The translations under genes and the position numbers were made by a program. The notes beneath the pieces are model-generated. The model made no database searches and had not been told where the DNA came from. It worked only from the letters and a program-made list of their open reading frames with translations. 64,000 nucleotides of DNA, from positions 62,001-126,000 of the forward strand of contig NZ_SNXE01000001.1 of the NCBI RefSeq assembly GCF_004362405.1. The letters run 5' to 3'. Of the stretch, positions 1-7,176 are shown one piece after another (the stretch's first letter is position 1; every line of letters begins with the position of its first letter). This stretch comes from Roseateles asaccharophilus (GTDB taxonomy: Bacteria > Pseudomonadota > Gammaproteobacteria > Burkholderiales > Burkholderiaceae_C).

Positions 1-727
1 CGCCCACGGCGGTGAACATGCCGCGGTCCCCCACCAATTGCTTGAGCAGCTCGTACTGCACCGCATTGGTGTCCTGGTACTCGTCCACCAGCACATAGCG
101 CAGGGTGTCCTGCCATTTTCCGCGCGCCTCGGCGTCGTCCTGGAACAGGCGCAGGGGCAGGGAGATCAGGTCGTCAAAGTCCACCGCCTGGTAGGCGGCC
201 AGGCGCTCCTGGTAGCGCTCCATCACGATGGCGGCGGCGCGTTCATCGTCGTCCTTGGCCATGGCCAGGGCCTGGCGGGGCGTGAGGTTCTGGTTCTTCC
301 ACAGCGAGATGGTCCACTGCCAGCGCTGGGCCTGCTTGGCGTCCACGGTGCCGCCGGCATCGCGCAGCACGCCCAGCACATCGTCGCTGTCCAGGATGGA
401 GAACTGCTCCTTCAGCCCCAGGCGTGAGCCCTCGCTGCGCAGGATGCGCACGCCCAGGGAGTGGAAGGTGGCGATCACCAGATCCTTGGCCGCGCGCGGA
501 CCGATCAGGTTCTTGGCGCGCTCGCGCATTTCCTGCGCGGCCTTGTTGGTGAAGGTGATGGCCGCGATGTTCTTGGCCTGATAGCCGGCCTGCAGCAGGC
601 GCGCCAGCTTCTGCGTGATCACGCTGGTCTTGCCCGAGCCGGCACCCGCGATCACCAGGCAGGGTCCGTGCAGATGGTGGACCGCCTCGGACTGGGCGGG
701 ATTCAGGGAGTGAGAGGCTTTGGCCAT
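1..727 (-). CDS. rep: ATP-dependent DNA helicase Rep/UvrD family (C-terminus cut off by the window edge)
   Basis: Superfamily 1A 3'-5' DNA helicase, used in replication restart and removal of roadblocks. Only the first 242 codons are in the window; the gene continues beyond base 1. Seen: N-terminal Q-motif region (LNPAQSEAV), Walker A AGAGSGKT at residues 27-34, motif Ia-type ITFTNKAAQEM, then VLVDEYQDTN, which is the Walker B/DEXQD motif of this family. The visible part ends in GMFTAVG, just before the usual motif III. The ATG at 727 places Walker A at the normal distance from the start. The sequence resembles Rep more than UvrD, but without the rest of the protein that choice is an inference. 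Confidence 0.9.
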   Translation of the reverse strand, partial: MAKASHSLNPAQSEAVHHLHGPCLVIAGAGSGKTSVITQKLARLLQAGYQAKNIAAITFTNKAAQEMRERAKNLIGPRAAKDLVIATFHSLGVRILRSEGSRLGLKEQFSILDSDDVLGVLRDAGGTVDAKQAQRWQWTISLWKNQNLTPRQALAMAKDDDERAAAIVMERYQERLAAYQAVDFDDLISLPLRLFQDDAEARGKWQDTLRYVLVDEYQDTNAVQYELLKQLVGDRGMFTAVG

Positions 728-782
728 GGCGGTTCGGGGAGCAAGGGGCGCATGATAGCGAGCCGCCTCGCCGCCCGATGTG

Positions 783-3266
783 CTAGGAACCGGCGCGCGG
801 CGGGGGCGGTGGCGCCCTGAGTCCCAGACCAAGGGCCAACACGGCATAGAACATGAAGCTGAGGCGGGGCGCGTCGATCAGACTGTCAAACAAGCCCACC
901 ACCACAAAGGCCAGCAAGCCCCCCACCACTGCAGGGGCCAGCTCATGCTGGCGTGCAGAGCCCAGGGTACAGCGCCACAGCACCGCCAGCAGCATGGCCG
1001 ACCAGAGGCCCAGGCCCAGCAAGCCCTGCTCGAACAGCACATGCAGGGGCAGGCTCTTCATATGCCAGGGCATGTGGTGATGATCGCTGGAGCTGAACCA
1101 CCGTGCCATGCCGGCCCCGAAGTCGCCATTGCGCAGCAGCTCGGGCCCCTCGCCGGCACGCAGCGAGAGCTGGGCCAGATCAACACGGGCGCCACGCGTA
1201 TCCACGGCGACCGAGAAGACCACCGGGCGGAGTTCGCGACCCAGGCTTGGCGCGTTCCCCAGCTCCACGCCGAGCGACTGCCACTGCCCCGACAGCGCCT
1301 TGATGGGCATATTGCGCGTGACGCATTCCGCGTTGTAGAGCAGCAGCTTGTCGCAGATCTCCAGATGCAGATTCACATCACGCTCGGTTCGCAGGCGCAG
1401 CGCCATGCGCAGCGGCGCTCCCGCCGGCGGTGCATCAATGCGCTGGCTGATGCGGAACAGCTCTCCCCAACCCAGCACATGCTGGCCGGCACTCAGCCGG
1501 AGAAAGGCGGGATCGCCGTTTTGGGACTCCAGTGCCTGATAGTGCCCCACACGCTCGGCGGCCGGCATGGCATAGAAGAAGTCGGCGGCAAAGCGCCCCG
1601 CACCCCGGCCCAGCAGCCAGTCACCAGGCGTCTGCAGCAAGGACAGGCCCAGGGACCAATGCTGCAGCCGTGCCTGCAAATCACGCTGCGCGGTGGAGAA
1701 GCGATCCCCGGCATAGGCGCCGCCAAAGCCCACGCCCACGGTCACGGCCACCAGCAGACACAGGGTCGCGGCCAGCCCCTTGCTGCGCCAGGACAGGCTA
1801 GGCAGCTGATCGGCCAGAGCACCCGGCCCCAGTTGCAGCAACACCCAGCCCAGAGCCAGCAGCAGCGCCGGCGGCAGGGCGCGATCCAGCACCTGCGCCC
1901 CACCCCACTGCCCTGCCACCAAGACCACACAGGCGAGGCTGGCCAAGAACGCCGCGGCCAGCAAGCAGGCCTGGGCATTGCGCTGGGCACCGTGGCGCCA
2001 GCGCAGAGCGAGGGCCGCGCCACCGATCACGACCAGCCCATGCAGCACATAGGCCAGCTTGGACACATGCTGGATCAGCATCCAGGCCAGCATGCCGAGC
2101 AGCAGCACCGGCATCAGGGCCAGCATCAGGGCCAAGAGGCGCTGAGCCCGAGTCTGGCGTTGCCACAGCGGGGGCAGCAGCAAGAGCAGAAAAGCGCTAC
2201 CGGACAGGGCCAGCAAGGTTCGGTAGCCGCCCACCGGGAACAGGAGCACGGCGGCTATGGCGAAGCCGAGCAGAGCCAGCAACAGCCAACGCATAGGGCG
2301 GCGAGTCGACGAGATGCCGCCCCCATCGGCAGGGATCGCCGCGCCCTTGGCCGCATCCTTGAACTGGCGCGACAGCAGCCAGGCGCCCATCCCCAGCCCC
2401 AGGGGAGCAGCCAGATACAGGCCGCGCGAGAAGCTGGCCAACACCGTGTAGGCGCCCAACAGCATCAGCCCCAGCAGCAGCCCGAAGCGCAAGGGCCGGC
2501 GCTCGCGCAACAACCAGACCAGCGCAAAGGGCAGGCTCAGGGCCACCACCCCGTCCAGCGGCGCTCCGCCCATATGCGCCTCCCAAAACAGGGCCACGGT
2601 GCGGTAGTCGCTGCTGAAGTTGAGCAGGCCCGGAAAGGCATAGCGTTCCCAGAGGGCGGACAGCGCCACGCCCAGCAGCGCCAGGCTCATGGCCAGCCCC
2701 AACAAACGCAGGCGCCGGGGCTGGGCATCGGCCGCGGCCCGCCACAGCGGCAGGAGCAATAGAACCAGCACAAAGGCTTTGAGGGCTCGCAAGCTATTCA
2801 TGGGTTCCTGGTAGCTCTGCCACCAGCCCCAGCGCCAGCCCCCGGCATCCTGCACGCCACGCCATGCGGCCACGAGCAGGGACAGGGCAAACAATCCCAG
2901 CAGCAGACGCGACAGCGCGCTCCAGGCCAGAGGCCGCTGCCAGGCCGGCGCCCGGAGACGGGATCCGCCCAGGGCCAGGGCGGCATAAGCCCCGCTGCAG
3001 ACAGACAGAACCAGCAGGTCCAGCTCCTCGAAACTGATCCAGCCCGTCCAGGGCGCCCAGCCGATCACTGGCAGCAGTGCGGGAACCAGCAGGGGCAGCT
3101 CACGCCAGGCCACGAAGGCCAGGCCGGCGAGCAGCAGGCAGAGCAGGCCCATGCCCACGGGCGACAGCGGGTAATGCAAGGCCAAAGCCAGGCCGGGCAG
3201 CGCACATGCCAGGGCCAGAACCAACGCCAGCCATTGCGGGAAGGATTGGGGTCGCGACAGTTTCAT
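783..3266 (-). CDS. O-antigen ligase/polymerase-like (Wzy/WaaL) multi-pass membrane protein with inserted carbohydrate-binding-like domain
   Basis: 827 aa, predicted inner-membrane protein of surface-polysaccharide assembly. Many hydrophobic segments fill residues 10-520, including an ASFSRG motif near 277-282 typical of the Wzy_C/O-antigen ligase family. The large periplasmic loop begins with the family pattern R-x-x-x-W...GRGAGRF at about 535-560. A beta-rich stretch of about 165 residues then intervenes (about 570-735, with LLRNGDF near 710-716, the usual opening of CBM4/9-type modules). The conserved loop motif WHMKSLPLHVLFEQGLLG follows at about 735-752, then the last membrane helices. 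I chose the ATG at 3266 because earlier in-frame codons run into the divergent phoD gene. The substrate is unknown; a ligase, a polymerase or a protein glycosyl-transferring ligase are all possible. Confidence 0.72.
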   Translation of the reverse strand: MKLSRPQSFPQWLALVLALACALPGLALALHYPLSPVGMGLLCLLLAGLAFVAWRELPLLVPALLPVIGWAPWTGWISFEELDLLVLSVCSGAYAALALGGSRLRAPAWQRPLAWSALSRLLLGLFALSLLVAAWRGVQDAGGWRWGWWQSYQEPMNSLRALKAFVLVLLLLPLWRAAADAQPRRLRLLGLAMSLALLGVALSALWERYAFPGLLNFSSDYRTVALFWEAHMGGAPLDGVVALSLPFALVWLLRERRPLRFGLLLGLMLLGAYTVLASFSRGLYLAAPLGLGMGAWLLSRQFKDAAKGAAIPADGGGISSTRRPMRWLLLALLGFAIAAVLLFPVGGYRTLLALSGSAFLLLLLPPLWQRQTRAQRLLALMLALMPVLLLGMLAWMLIQHVSKLAYVLHGLVVIGGAALALRWRHGAQRNAQACLLAAAFLASLACVVLVAGQWGGAQVLDRALPPALLLALGWVLLQLGPGALADQLPSLSWRSKGLAATLCLLVAVTVGVGFGGAYAGDRFSTAQRDLQARLQHWSLGLSLLQTPGDWLLGRGAGRFAADFFYAMPAAERVGHYQALESQNGDPAFLRLSAGQHVLGWGELFRISQRIDAPPAGAPLRMALRLRTERDVNLHLEICDKLLLYNAECVTRNMPIKALSGQWQSLGVELGNAPSLGRELRPVVFSVAVDTRGARVDLAQLSLRAGEGPELLRNGDFGAGMARWFSSSDHHHMPWHMKSLPLHVLFEQGLLGLGLWSAMLLAVLWRCTLGSARQHELAPAVVGGLLAFVVVGLFDSLIDAPRLSFMFYAVLALGLGLRAPPPPPRAGS

Positions 3267-3356
3267 CGGCGGCAAGATGTAGGGCGGCGCAGGTCGCGCA
3301 GGGCTCGGCGCATGATAGCCAAGGGTGCGCGGCGCAAATGCCGCTAAGCTGACGCG

Positions 3357-4907
3357 ATGAACCCAAGGTTTCAGCTCCCCATGCCCCGCCGCCGGCTGCT
3401 GCAGGCCGCCCTGGCCGCCGGTGCCGCACCGGCCTTCCTGCTGCGCCATGCCGACGCCAGCCCGGACGCGCTGTTCACGCTGGGCGTGGCCTCGGGCAGC
3501 CCCCTGCCCGAGAGCCTGGTGCTGTGGACCCGCTTGATGGGGCCGGCCCTGCCGGACGCCGTCACGGTGCATTGGGAGATGGCCGAGGACGAACAGTTCC
3601 AGCGCGTCGTGGCGCGCGGCAGCGAGATCGCCCGCGCCTCCGAAGCCCATAGCGTGCACGCCGAACCGGCAGGGCTGAAGCCGGGGCGCTGGTACTGGTA
3701 CCGCTTCATGGCCCTGGGGCAGCGCAGCCCCACAGGCCGCACCCGAACAGCCCCCGCGGCCTCCGCGGGCGCGGAGCGTCTGCGCTTTGCCATTGCCTCC
3801 TGCCAGCGCTGGGACCATGGCGAGTACGCGGCCTGGCGCGAGATCGCCTCTCAGGAACTCGATCTGCTGCTCTTTCTGGGGGACTACATCTACGAGTACG
3901 CCACGCCGGCCAGCAGCAAGGCCCGCCGCCGCCACACGGGCGGCCTGTGCCGCACGCTGGAGGACTACCGCCAGCGCTACGCCCAGTACAAGCAAGACCC
4001 CCATCTGCAGGCCGCCCACGCCAGCGCCCCCTGGATCCTCACCTGGGACGACCACGAGGTGGACAACGACTGGGCAGGCACTCAGTCACAAAGCCTGGAT
4101 CCCGAGGCCGAGTTCCTGCGACGGCGCGCCGCGGCCGCCCAGGCCTACTGGGAGCACCAGCCCTTTCCCAAGGCCGCGCGCCCCCGGGGGCCGGACATGC
4201 GCATCCACGCCAGCTACGACTGGGGCGGCCTGGCCCGCATCATCACCCTGGACAACCGGCAGTGGCGCGCCCCCCAGGCCTGCCCCAAGCCGGGCCGGGG
4301 CGGCTCCAACACGGTGGATCTGCAGGACTGCCCCGCCCTGCTGGATCCGCGCCGCAGCCTGCTGGGCGGCGCCCAGGAACAGTGGCTGCGCCGCGCCTGG
4401 GATAGAGAGCGCCCCTGGAATCTGCTGGCCCAGCAGACCCTGATGGCCCGCATGAACTGGCAGGATCCCGCCGAGGGGCCGGGCAGACACTGGACCGATG
4501 GCTGGGACGGCTACCCCCTGGCGCGGGAGCGCCTGCTGCGCGATATGCAGGCCGCCGGCGCCCGCAATCCGGTAGTGCTGGGTGGCGACGTCCATGCCCA
4601 CTACGTGGCCGAGCTCAAGGCGGACTACGGCGACCCCAAGGCCCCGGTCCTGGCCAGTGAGTTCTGCGGCACCTCGATCAGCAGCCATGGCATGGCCCAG
4701 GAGCGCCTGGATCAGGTCCTGCCCTGGAACCCCCATATCAAGCTGGGTCGCAGCGACCGGCGCGGCTATATGCGCTTCGAGCTGAGCGCCCAGCGTCTGG
4801 AGGCCGAGCTGCGCGCGGTCGACGAGCCCTGGGCCGACAGCAGCCCGCTGAGCAGCATGGCGCGCTTTGTAGTGCAGGCCGGGCGGCCGGGCGCCCAGCC
4901 CGTCTGA
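3357..4907 (+). CDS. phoD: PhoD-like alkaline phosphatase/phosphodiesterase, Tat-exported
   Basis: 516 aa. PhoD-family enzymes hydrolyse phosphate mono- and diesters in the periplasm and use Fe and Ca ions. The N-terminus has a twin-arginine signal (PRRRLLQ at residues 10-16, then a hydrophobic stretch and an Ala-rich cleavage region near 35), followed by the PhoD N-terminal beta domain. Metal-binding motifs are visible: LFLGDYIYEY with Asp176, WDDHEVDNDW at 230-239, and LGGDVHAH with Asp411, His413 and His415. The length is normal. It is divergent from the Wzy-like gene across 90 bp and convergent with the kinase-like gene. No Pho box was recognised upstream, so phosphate control is not shown. 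Confidence 0.9.
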   Translation: MNPRFQLPMPRRRLLQAALAAGAAPAFLLRHADASPDALFTLGVASGSPLPESLVLWTRLMGPALPDAVTVHWEMAEDEQFQRVVARGSEIARASEAHSVHAEPAGLKPGRWYWYRFMALGQRSPTGRTRTAPAASAGAERLRFAIASCQRWDHGEYAAWREIASQELDLLLFLGDYIYEYATPASSKARRRHTGGLCRTLEDYRQRYAQYKQDPHLQAAHASAPWILTWDDHEVDNDWAGTQSQSLDPEAEFLRRRAAAAQAYWEHQPFPKAARPRGPDMRIHASYDWGGLARIITLDNRQWRAPQACPKPGRGGSNTVDLQDCPALLDPRRSLLGGAQEQWLRRAWDRERPWNLLAQQTLMARMNWQDPAEGPGRHWTDGWDGYPLARERLLRDMQAAGARNPVVLGGDVHAHYVAELKADYGDPKAPVLASEFCGTSISSHGMAQERLDQVLPWNPHIKLGRSDRRGYMRFELSAQRLEAELRAVDEPWADSSPLSSMARFVVQAGRPGAQPV

Positions 4908-4932
4908 GAATGCGCGCGTGAAGCGCGCTCAG
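4904..4932. terminator. Hairpin between convergent genes
   Basis: GCGCGC (4912-4917), a five-base loop, then GCGCGC (4923-4928), flanked by CTGA/TCAG arms that include the stop regions of both convergent genes. There is no T run on either side, so factor-independent termination is uncertain. Confidence 0.3.
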
Positions 4933-5984
4933 AACAAGGGGGGCAGCACACCCTGATGCGCGGCGGCCCAGGCGCCCAGGGTCAGCAGGACCAGGCCGCC
5001 CGTCAGGGCCAAGCCGCGCCAGGGCCGCCGCGATGCCGGCGCGCCAGCCCCCGTCTTGGGCAGGCTGGGGGGAGCGGGTTCCGGCATGGGAGCCAGGCTG
5101 AGCGCCGAATGGTTGCGTCCGGCCAACCATGCGCGCAAATCCTCGCCCAGCTCGCGCGCCGAGGGGTGGCGCAAGGCCGGCTCGTCGGCCATGGCCTTGA
5201 GCAGCAGGGCCTCCAGACTGAAACGCTCGGCCGTGCCCAGGGAGGCCAGGGCCGATGCCGAGGGGCGGACGACGCCATTGCTGTCAGGCCGCGGCTGGCG
5301 ACCGTTGATGAGCCAGCAGGCCAGCAGGCCCAGGGCCCAGGACTCGCTGGCCAGAGAGGCCGCCCCACCGTCACGCAGCTCGGGCGCCACAAAGGGCAGG
5401 GCCGCGGGCGTGTAGCGCGGCCGGGGCGTTTCGGGGGCCGCGCCCAGCTCGGCAAGACCCAGGCTGAGCAGGCGCAAGCGTTCGCCGCCCAGGCGCCACA
5501 GCAGACCGGGATCCAGCTCGCGCAGCAGCAGCCCCTGCTCATGCGCGGCCTGCAGGGCGTCGCACAGGGGCAGCAGCAGGGCCAGGCGCTGGCGCAGGGG
5601 CATGGCATAGGTGGCCGGCCCCAGCAGGGGCTCGCCCTCCTCGGGCCAGGCCATCACCAGATAGGGCTGGCCGGCCGGGGTCACGCCGCTGTCCAGCGGC
5701 ACCGCGATCACCGGGTGGCACAGCTCGGCCGTCTGACTCACCTGCTCGGCCAGGCGCAGCAGCATGGCCTGACCATCCTCCGCACGGTGATAGACCAGCA
5801 AGGCGCCGGCCTGCTGACCCGCTCTTTGGTGCTCGACCCGGTACCAACGACCCGTGTCCGCGCTGTGCAAGGCCTGCACCACACGCCAGACGCCCAGCCG
5901 CTCGCCCGCCACCAACTGGCCCGCGGGCGACGAGTCGACCCGGGCTGGGGCGGGGAAGGAGGCGGAAAAACGGGCGGCAGGCAT
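4929..5984 (-). CDS. Protein kinase-like protein, catalytically degenerate, C-terminally membrane-anchored
   Basis: 351 aa from the ATG at 5984. Longer upstream reading would overlap the divergent permease gene. The fold of a bacterial Ser/Thr kinase is traceable: a degenerate glycine-loop region near 30-50, a catalytic-loop equivalent at 152-163 (LLLRELDPGLLW), an APE motif at 200-202, and an SW-LG segment near 215-220 matching the DxWSLG helix. The catalytic residues are absent. The VAIK lysine is not present, HRD reads LRE, the loop Asn is Leu, and DFG reads SLG at 174-176. A Pro-rich linker (about 300-320) leads to one membrane helix at about 326-346. I infer a pseudokinase, possibly a scaffold or regulator; partner and function are unknown. 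Confidence 0.7.
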   Translation of the reverse strand: MPAARFSASFPAPARVDSSPAGQLVAGERLGVWRVVQALHSADTGRWYRVEHQRAGQQAGALLVYHRAEDGQAMLLRLAEQVSQTAELCHPVIAVPLDSGVTPAGQPYLVMAWPEEGEPLLGPATYAMPLRQRLALLLPLCDALQAAHEQGLLLRELDPGLLWRLGGERLRLLSLGLAELGAAPETPRPRYTPAALPFVAPELRDGGAASLASESWALGLLACWLINGRQPRPDSNGVVRPSASALASLGTAERFSLEALLLKAMADEPALRHPSARELGEDLRAWLAGRNHSALSLAPMPEPAPPSLPKTGAGAPASRRPWRGLALTGGLVLLTLGAWAAAHQGVLPPLF

Positions 5985-6152
5985 CACGCGCTCAAGATTG
6001 AACCCGACAATGCTAGGGGTTCCCCGGGGGCCTGTCTGCGCGACGCCCCCCTCAAAACAGGGAGGGGCGCGCAATCGCTCACGCTCGGCGTCAACTTCCG
6101 CACGCCAGCTCATCGAGACGCCGCCGGGGCCTGCTTGCGATACTGCGCCCCC

Positions 6153-7121
6153 ATGCAAGCCATCCTATCGGTCACCCTGCCTTTCTTCGCCCTGGTGCTG
6201 TGCGGCTATCTGGCCGCCCGCAGCGGTGTGCTGGCCGAAAGCGCCATTCCCGGCCTCAATGGCTTCGTGCTCTTCTTCGCCCTGCCCTGCATGCTGTTTC
6301 GCTTCGGCATGAACACCCCGGTGCTGGAGCTTCTGGACCCGGTGGTGCTGGGGCTCTATGCGCTATGCGCCCTGCTGATCGTGGGCCTGACCCTGTGGCT
6401 GACCCTGTCCGATCGGGTGCGCCTCAAGGACGCCGCCTTTGGCGCCCTGGTGGCCGCCTTTCCCAACACCGGTTTCATGGGCGTGCCCCTGCTGGTGGCC
6501 TTGCTGGGCCCGGCCGCGGCGGCGCCCGTGATCTGCACCATCCTGGCCGATCTCTTCCTCACCAGCTCCCTGTGCATAGGCTTGGCCCGTGCCCATGATG
6601 CGGGCGCCGGCAATGCCCGGCGTGCCGCCCTGCAAGCGCTGCGCGGCGCCCTGTCCAACCCCTTGCCCTGGGCGATTGCCCTGGGTGCCCTGGCCTCCAT
6701 CACGGGCCTGCGCCCGCCCGGCCCGCTGGACACCGTGATCCGCATGCTGGCCGATGCTGCCAGCCCCGTGGCCCTGTTCACCATAGGCGCCGTCTTGTGG
6801 CGCGCCGGCCAGCACGCCCACAGCCGCACGCCCGCCGCGCTCTACCTGCCGGTGGCCGGCATCAAGCTGCTGCTGCACCCCGCCCTGGTCTTCGGCCTGG
6901 GCCTGCTGGCCCAGAAGCTGGGCCTGGGCCTCAGCGACTTCCAGCTGCTGGTGCTGACCCTGGCGGCGGCCCTGCCCAGCGCCAGCAATGTGTCACTGCT
7001 GGCCGAGCGCTACGGGGCCGACAACGGCCGTGTGGCCCGCATCATCATGGCCTCCACGGCCCTGGCCTTTGTGAGTTTCAGCGGCCTGGCCTGGCTGTTC
7101 GGCATTGGCGCCCGGTCCTGA
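6153..7121 (+). CDS. AEC family permease (auxin efflux carrier-like transporter)
   Basis: 322 aa inner-membrane protein with about ten hydrophobic helices arranged as two inverted halves, the normal size for bacterial AEC carriers such as MdcF/YfdV, which move organic anions or related small molecules. The family signature FPNTGFMGVPLL is present at about 108-119, and the C-terminal half has the matching ALPSASNVSLLA segment near 280-291. The start is the ATG at 6153; the same frame stays open far upstream only because the opposite strand is coding. It is divergent from the kinase-like gene across 168 bp. No associated enzyme gene indicates the substrate. Confidence 0.82.
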   Translation: MQAILSVTLPFFALVLCGYLAARSGVLAESAIPGLNGFVLFFALPCMLFRFGMNTPVLELLDPVVLGLYALCALLIVGLTLWLTLSDRVRLKDAAFGALVAAFPNTGFMGVPLLVALLGPAAAAPVICTILADLFLTSSLCIGLARAHDAGAGNARRAALQALRGALSNPLPWAIALGALASITGLRPPGPLDTVIRMLADAASPVALFTIGAVLWRAGQHAHSRTPAALYLPVAGIKLLLHPALVFGLGLLAQKLGLGLSDFQLLVLTLAAALPSASNVSLLAERYGADNGRVARIIMASTALAFVSFSGLAWLFGIGARS

Positions 7122-7176
7122 TATGGTTGCGCTTTTCGGCCCGGCCATGCCGCCCCGAACCCCAAGCCCCTCACCG

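Noticed and set aside
780-2762. A long plus-strand open frame (660 codons, Gln/Arg-rich)
   Set aside because: It is antisense to the Wzy-like gene, has low-complexity composition typical of a shadow frame in high-GC DNA, and no recognisable domain.
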